Of a stretch of DNA of 23,562 nucleotides, positions 18,453 to 23,562 are shown piece by piece (position 1 is the first letter of the stretch; every line of letters begins with the position of its first letter). The DNA is taken from the NCBI GenBank assembly GCA_905250885.1, contig CAJNOQ010002589.1, forward strand, positions 1 through 23,562. Direction: 5' to 3'. The notes under the pieces are model-generated. The model was not told the origin of the DNA. It ran no database searches and saw only the letters and a list, made by a program, of their open reading frames with translations. Origin of the DNA: Didymodactylos carnosus. Taxonomy: Eukaryota; Rotifera; Eurotatoria; Philodinida; Philodinidae. The position numbers and the translations under genes were made by a program.

Positions 18453-19197
18453 GTCCGTCACACCTCTGTACGGACAAACACACACACACACAAACACTTT
18501 GAGTTTTTCGGATGACCATAGATTTACAGTCAATGGAACAAGCGTTTATCTGCTTTTAAGCATTTTGTAGAGCAAACATTTCTCTTTCATACAAGATGTG
18601 TGTAAGGATCAAGCTGTTTCTGAGATATTATATCAAATCTGAAGGTGATTGAGGTGATCCTTTATATTAAATCATAAATTGTTTCTATTACTTAGGTAAT
18701 TTTCGAGCTTTACTTCGTTATCGTGTCGATGCTGGTGATGAAATGTTAAAGAACATTTAATTAATGTTCCCCCACAAAAACTGCGGCTAATTTCTTTTTA
18801 TGGTTTTAAATATTATTTTAATTCTATCCTGCTTAAACTGAGGAATAGTAATAAAGGAAAAGAAGCAAAAATTGTGTCGCCTAGAAGCAAACTTGCTCTT
18901 TTGTCCAAATCCGCCAGCACCGAAAACTTTTTTTGGATCCATCACTGATACATCGTTATATGTGGTATCATCGCGTTGTGTGCTAATTGTACAATTTAGA
19001 CGGTGACTTCTGCGTATTTATCGGAATTTTTTGTCCTTCAGAAGCGTTAGAGCTGGTTAGGTATAAAATCTTGCTATAAAGCGGTTGTGGTCTATCTATG
19101 GTCATCCGAAAAACTCAAAGTGTTTGTGTGTGTGTGTGTTTGTCCGTACAGAGGTGTGACGGACGTACATACATATAGTCACTAATGAGTGTGCCGG
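18420..19197. mobile_element. 778-bp DNA transposon derivative with perfect 104-bp terminal inverted repeats
   Basis: 18420-18523 and 19094-19197 are exact reverse complements over 104 bp, including an (AC)7 tract and the words CACTCATTAGTGACT, GTACGTCCGTCACACC and CACTTTGAGTTTTTCGG. The ends read CCGGCACACTC...GAGTGTGCCGG. The 570-bp interior holds no intact gene, only a frameshifted scrap resembling a hAT transposase (18695-18786). Perfect identity of such long arms implies recent insertion or recent gene conversion. I could not define a target-site duplication next to CCGG; with the 35-bp tandem units the true left end may lie near 18348. Best call: non-autonomous (MITE-like) element. Confidence 0.9.
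18695..18786 (+). pseudogene. Fragment resembling a hAT (DUF4371/ZMYM1-like) transposase, frameshifted
   Basis: From 18695 the frame reads NFRALLRYRVDAGDEMLK and then hits TAA at 18758. Shifting by one base at about 18751 gives EHLINVPPQKLR. The GNFxALLxFRxxxGDxxLKEHL pattern is typical of the DUF4371 region of hAT-type transposases, as I recall that family. The preceding TTTCTATTACTTAG looks like a splice acceptor, so an old exon start may be preserved. It lies inside the 778-bp element, which suggests that the element derives from, or captured a piece of, a larger transposon. The piece is short, so the call is tentative. Confidence 0.45.
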
Positions 19198-19997
19198 TCC
19201 TATATAAATTCTTCTGTTGTCGACTGAAGGGTATATCAGCTATATTTCTTTAGCTTATATAACATATCTAGTGCAATCTCAATAGATTCTTTTACTGGCA
19301 CGTTGTTCCTACTGGCAAAATTGCTTCTTTAATTTCTTTGTCTTATACTCACACTTACAGACTATATAATTAGTTATCTTTTCTTCCTATGTTCATTTTC
19401 CTGATGATGATGTGTGAAAGATTTAGTTAAACTCTTATCATGTGCGTTGTAGCGGTTCTATATTCATCATTTTCTTCCCAAAAGAGCCCTTTAGTCATAC
19501 AAATACAACAGTCAAGAAATAATATGTACAATGGGTTACGTGTTCTTTACGAAAACGAGTGGCAATGTATGAGGAAAGCGCATATGTCTTTTCACGATCA
19601 AATACAACTCATTTCAGCATAACCCCACTTTTACCCTCAAATATACGAAATATAGGACAATATAGGACCACTTTCATAAATACAGGAAATATAGGACGAT
19701 TACGAACCCAGGAAGCAAGCCTATAGTTCACACTATCTACTATTTATAGGAAAATCTTCAAGGTTATGTAACCTGTTGCTACTGAATTACAAGAGTTTAA
19801 ACTTGGCAAATTTTTAAGATGGCGGAATCCACGTTTTTCGGGCTTTCCATAAAATTGCGATATCTCAGCAGCGATACAACTTTTTGATTTGCGCTTCTAC
19901 CAAAATTCATTAAAATGTTTGGTCTAAAGGCGCACCCTAATTTGAAAAGATTTTGAGAACATCGATTGAAGGCTACTCCGCTGTAATACGTCGTGGT
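19198..19997. other. Intergenic repeat-like DNA
   Basis: I see no gene here. A small cluster of ATATAGGAC words occurs at about 19650-19697 (three copies). The stretch at about 19810-19980 (containing GATGGCGGAATCCACG and GGCTACTCCGCTGTAATACG) has the look of a dispersed repeat next to the reverse-transcriptase scrap that follows. The 60-residue open frame at 19440-19622 has no family signature. Confidence 0.45.
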
Positions 19998-20180
19998 TTA
20001 CGTGCAATGGCTCTTATAGAAAATCACATTTTCGGTGAATGTGTATTTTCCAGGCGATATCATTTTACTAATGTAATCTAACGGATCTAACATAACGATA
20101 CCTCTCCCGTTATCCGAACGAGTTACAACTATAGGTTTATCAGTAGACAATCCAACTAAACATTTTTTTAACATCCGACT
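19998..20180 (-). pseudogene. Fragment resembling the region just upstream of the RT core of Penelope-like/related retroelements
   Basis: On the minus strand, reading from 20180 down to the TAA at 20000-19998, one frame gives DKPIVVTRSDNGRGIVMLD followed by LDYISKM. This matches the (K)xIIxTxxDKGxGVVILDxxDYxxKM pattern found just before the fingers of Penelope-like and related reverse transcriptases; here the usual DKG is DNG. There is no catalytic YxDD block. An open frame at 20386-20198 on the same strand is in another phase and may be a further decayed piece, although I do not recognise it. Penelope-like (Athena) elements are known in bdelloids, which fits the proposed host. The element is truncated and frameshifted. 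Confidence 0.5.
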
Positions 20181-20422
20181 CTGATGTATTCATGGTTTCA
20201 ATTCTCGTTTAACATATCATAAAAACTGTCAACGTATGATCTCAATTTACCAGCTGTCTGTAAGTGCTCAGATGACACACTGTGAAAAGTTAACTCATCA
20301 GCTTCTTTTTCATCCCAGTGATAAAATGTCGTTCTACTGTTAATATTATTCTCCATAAAAAGTTTCCAGTTTATGATTAATGTCAAATTAAATATTCTAA
20401 ATGCTCTCCGGGTACCTAGAGA

Positions 20423-20742
20423 TGGGCCGTAATACGTAAGCTTCGAAAGAGCGAAACGAAAGACTATTCGTTATTCACTACGGCAAACTATGTTTCATTT
20501 ATATACGGGTGAAGAATATTCGAATAATGAGTGTACGAGAAAAGAAAAAAGTGTATACGTCAGAAAAGAGCTCAAACATGCGTAAGAAACGTAACATGTA
20601 ATGTACGTAACAACAGCAGTTTTCTCTTATATATTTTGGACGAAGACACGTAAGAGCCAATAAGAAGGGAACTTTGTATTTCTTAGTTTCCTACGTACTG
20701 CATATTAAACGTATTCGTTCTATTCAGCTTCGTTACGACCCA
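20423..20742. mobile_element. Possible decayed MITE bounded by TGGGCCGTAA / TTACGACCCA
   Basis: The sequence at 20412-20432 (CTAGAGATGGGCCGTAA) and the complement of 20733-20742 share an imperfect inverted terminal motif. The TAGAGATGGGC word is typical of hAT ends. Internal sequence is A-rich with many ACGTAA words and has no gene. Only about 10 bp of the ends pair well, so this could be chance. Confidence 0.25.
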
Positions 20743-20869
20743 ACTGTACGACCCAGCGTGCACTTGTCAGTCGTCATTCTATGAAATAGATAATATTTTA
20801 AATTCGTTTCATCCAGATATGCAATTTACACATGAGACAGAGATTGACAATCTTTTACCTTTTCTTCAC

Positions 20870-21009
20870 TAGGTATGCACCGGTATCGGTATACCGATAC
20901 CTATTTTAAATATCTTATTTCAATATTCTGTTTCAAATGAAAGAATTCAAAAGAGTCCACGTAAAAAGAAGTCGGTATTTTTGGTATGAATGAATACCGG
21001 TGTTCCTAT
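20870..21009. mobile_element. Short (140-bp) hAT-like MITE with a perfect 20-bp palindrome at its left end
   Basis: The left end TAGGTATGCACCGGTAT (20870-20886) is repeated in inverted, slightly degenerate form as ATACCGGTGTTCCTA (20995-21009). The left end runs into GGTATCGGTATACCGATACC at 20882-20901, which is identical to its own reverse complement. The TAGGxxTGCACCGxTAT style of end is common in hAT-family MITEs. I see no clear 8-bp target duplication on the two sides. Confidence 0.45.
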
Positions 21010-21356
21010 TATTGGTGTAAAAGTAATACAAAATTTGAAACGCGTATATACAGAAAGTCAACACATACAGGACTACTAACAAACTGGACGTCATATGTAT
21101 GTAAGTTATAAGAAAAATTGTGCTAATAGCAAGATTAATCGTGCCTTACGCATATGTTGTACTTATAGTCTGTGATCAAGTAAATTTGACGAAATAAGAT
21201 GTATAACGAAACTCATTGGATATTCACGCACATTTGTGAACATTTTAATGAGACTTTTCGTTAATAAACATGAAATGTTGTTGGTTCTGTCTCACTGGGC
21301 TCAGTAATAGATACAAACACGATATGCATCGTCTCGATCAAATTTCTGAGGTGCTA

Positions 21357-21875
21357 CACTGCAAGAAAAAAGTGTATTAGTATGTGTGTATGTAAAATGG
21401 CCCAAACGTTCGCTCAACATTGAAAAGTGTATACTTTTTCTAGACGGTCAATCTCAGTGTGTAAAAAGCTAAGTGTGCTAAAAAATTTTAGTATTTTCCA
21501 GTTTTCTCGCTGGACACTGTATTAAATGGAAAAATAATTTTAAAATCGTGATCACCGTCTTCAAAAGTACATATATACTGTCATTTTGAGACAAAATGGA
21601 TCACAAAAAAAACTTTGTGAATTTTCCCCCCAAAAGTTTATTTTAATAGAAAAAATGGAACTGTTTAAACTAGGAATTTGAAAACATTCTTTCGTATGTT
21701 TAATCAAATGAGTCCAAAAAATTAGTACCAAGGTCAAAGTGGCAACGTTATCATTAGCTTGTGGAAAATTAGTTTTGTTCGTTTTCCTTTCCTATGCAAA
21801 ATGGATCCCACGAAAAAGTGAAAAAACACCATCGTTCACTTTCAGTGGATCATTTGCACACTTTTTTTTACAGTG
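21357..21875. mobile_element. Possible MITE with about 20-bp imperfect terminal inverted repeats
   Basis: CACTGCAAGAAAAAAGTGTA (21357-21376) is matched in inverted orientation by GCACAC, an eight-T run and ACAGTG (21856-21875). The interior (about 480 bp) is A/T-rich and has no recognisable coding. The open frame 21739-22077 overlaps the right end and is not supported as a gene. The match relies partly on an A/T run. Confidence 0.35.
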
Positions 21876-22077
21876 CGGCAAAACTAATTTTTTGCTTTCT
21901 CTCTATATGCTAACGTTTCGAACCTATTTTAATGTTTTCATTCTAGACAGGCATATGAGACGATTACATATGCATTCGAAATCTATCGATTGTCGGTTTG
22001 TCAAACACAGTCACCCGGTATTATTTAGGAGTAGAAATAATGTTACTAACAATGTTATGATTTCGTCGTTATTGTGA

Positions 22078-22380
22078 CTTGCGGCTGCTGCTAATATTTC
22101 TCAAGAAAGCAACTTCAGGTGATTAATCGGTTCAATTAAAGAACGCAGCTCTATTCATTGCTTTATTAATTCAATTAAATTATCCATTTCAAGTGTTTTT
22201 CTTCTTTCATTCAGCAAAATAAAATGAAGTGAGAACGATCAAATGACTGGAAGAACTTTAGACTCTTCAATACATCAGAAGAAAAAATCGTTAGACACAA
22301 CAGCACTTCTTCAAGAACGGTCAACTTATATCGATTGTAGCGCGCACGTTATTCGTGTAGTAACTTGCACAAACTACGAA
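22078..22380 (+). other. Upstream region of the F-box pseudogene
   Basis: An ATG at 22243 is in frame with the F-box ATG at 22381 and would add 46 residues (MTGRTLDSSIHQKKK...). These residues have no domain signature, and related F-box proteins usually start a few residues before the LPDEI motif, so I treat 22381 as the more likely original start. No TATA box or other clear promoter element is seen. Confidence 0.35.
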
Positions 22381-23363
22381 ATGAAATCTGTTTTGGAACA
22401 TCTACCAGATGAGATAATATTGCTTATCTGCCGTTATTTATCACCATATAACATTTTGACATCATTCAAGGACCAAAACACTCGTTTGCATCAAACTATT
22501 ACAGAATATCATCATAAACTCGATTTGTCCAAAACAGCGTTTCGTGAATTTCTAGATTATTGTACCTACATAATACCTTCGATCAAAGCTGATGTTCGAA
22601 TACTGACGCTTAGTAACGAATACTCAGCTGACCAAGTTCGTTTATTTGCTAATATTATTAATGTACATGAGACATTTCCTAATCTTGAAAAATTGACTCT
22701 GTCTCACTGTTCGAGACAAGCGAGTATGAAATATCTATCGCAGTTACCAACACTGAAGTTCTGAATGAACTCGATATTTCGCTCGAAGTCATAATGCTCG
22801 GTATCTGGGAAGGTCAGTCGAAGATCATTGAGTATCTATGCGGTATATATCTTATCGAGAAGCTAACACTACCTCTTTTAAACTTTCATCATTCATTCGA
22901 CAGGTATAAATTCTTCTCGCAGCTGTGTGTCAAACATCTGACACTGAGTGTCATAGATTTATTTGATATGTTCACGATATTTCAAATAATCCCACAAATT
23001 GAGTGCTTGAAAATCACCGTTTGTGAATGTTGTCATATCAACAATCTTCGATCATTATATACGAATGCTGTATTCAACTTAGAATGCTTAAAACACTTCC
23101 GTCTGACGCTCGAGGATCATGGTTCATGGCCATTTGAAATATTTCTATACACCATGTATTTCATACCAACAACCACTCTTGAGCATTTCTCATTTCATAC
23201 ATTAACGTGTTATGAGAGCTATGTCGACGGTAACTTGTGAGAAAATTTATTATCCAAATATTAGAAATTATCAAAATTTGAATGTGGCATCTATTACTTT
23301 AACTCATACTCTACACCGTCTGATATCGATAGAACAAGCGATTCGTTTTCCAGTTATTTTTAG
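22381..23363 (+). pseudogene. F-box / LRR-like protein gene, disrupted by a frameshift and nonsense changes
   Basis: The N-terminus has an F-box signature, LEHLPDEIILLICRYLSPYN, at 22393-22452. In this class it would bind SKP1 to recruit substrates to an SCF ubiquitin ligase. Leucine-rich, LRR-like segments follow (FPNLEKLTLSHC at about 22675-22710; later IPQIECLKITVC and LECLKHFRLTL). The frame breaks at 22762-22764 (LPTLKF then TGA). The +3 frame beginning at 22764 (NELDISLEVIML) carries on directly, consistent with loss of one base at about 22762. That second frame meets TGA at 23238-23240 after VDGNL and TAG at 23262-23264 after ENLLSKY, but still reads protein-like to TAG 23361-23363. 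Related proteins, as I recall, have Trp after the DGxx motif, so TGG to TGA is likely. Either a young pseudogene or, less likely, clustered sequencing errors. Confidence 0.75.
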
Positions 23364-23370
23364 CTCAATG

Positions 23371-23389
23371 AGAAGAAGAAGAAGAAGAA
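23371..23389. repeat. AGA trinucleotide microsatellite, six units
   Basis: AGAAGAAGAAGAAGAAGAA lies 7 nt after the last stop of the F-box pseudogene. It is followed by a small dyad ACCGGAAACCGGT (23399-23411). The remainder to 23562 shows no recognisable gene. Confidence 0.85.
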
Positions 23390-23562
23390 CATACCCATAC
23401 CGGAAACCGGTGTAGGGTGAAGATCAAAAAAATGAGAAAACAAAAAGTCTCTGAATTTTGGTTGCGCTCAAGAGAACGCAAAAGTTTTATCGGATTTTTT
23501 TTCATGTTCACTCGTCGTAAAACCATCGATGATAAGGTGTATCATCCGCGTACCACCTCCAC

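Noticed and set aside
21739..22077. 112-codon plus-strand open frame
   Set aside because: It overlaps the end of a possible MITE and shows no domain. The hydrophobic stretches come from T-rich sequence.
22243..22380. N-terminal extension of the F-box protein from ATG 22243
   Set aside because: The 46 extra residues carry no signature, and the usual start in this type of protein lies just before the F-box; kept only as an alternative.

Overview
The window looks like nuclear DNA of a small invertebrate, most likely a bdelloid rotifer (Rotaria/Adineta type). The DNA is AT-rich. One gene has GT...AG introns of 74, 509 and 153 nt. There is a decayed F-box/LRR-like gene of a type I recall as highly expanded in bdelloids, and debris resembling hAT and Penelope-like elements. 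The organism call is inference. Nothing in the window looks bacterial, viral or operonic.

Centre (3258-17694, + strand): one giant gene in four coding exons (3258-6979, 7054-8906, 9416-12243, 12397-17694). The splice joins keep frame at every junction and give 13,701 nt, or 4,566 residues plus stop. It is a homologue of the giant AAA+ E3 ubiquitin ligase RNF213 (mysterin). It has a helical N-terminal arm/stalk, an AAA2-like ATP-binding loop, two complete AAA+ modules (AAA3 and AAA4, both with Walker A and B), degenerate later AAA modules, an RZ-type zinc finger and a long C-terminal region. The RING finger that vertebrate RNF213 carries between the AAA core and the RZ finger appears to be absent. 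The RZ finger itself is a variant in which Cys replaces the usual His ligand. Poly(A) signals lie about 150 nt past the stop.

Left flank (1-3257): no convincing gene. It holds a 572-bp fold-back element (1530-2101) with nested hairpins, a possible hAT-type end (about 2199), and a perfect 122-bp inverted repeat with a 6-bp spacer (2342-2591) built from roughly 10-bp TACTTCT-type units. A possible 5' UTR splice acceptor lies just before the RNF213-like start.

Right flank (17695-23562): a repeat-rich stretch. It has 35-bp tandem units running into a 778-bp element with perfect 104-bp terminal inverted repeats (18420-19197) that encloses a frameshifted hAT-transposase scrap. It also has a minus-strand fragment resembling the region just before the reverse-transcriptase core of Penelope-like elements (19998-20180), several short MITE-like structures, and a broken F-box gene (22381-23363) with one frameshift and at least two nonsense changes.

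Taken together, this is one very large, apparently intact ubiquitin-ligase/AAA+ gene in an otherwise gene-poor, inverted-repeat-rich neighbourhood. The second protein gene, an F-box candidate, is dying or dead.
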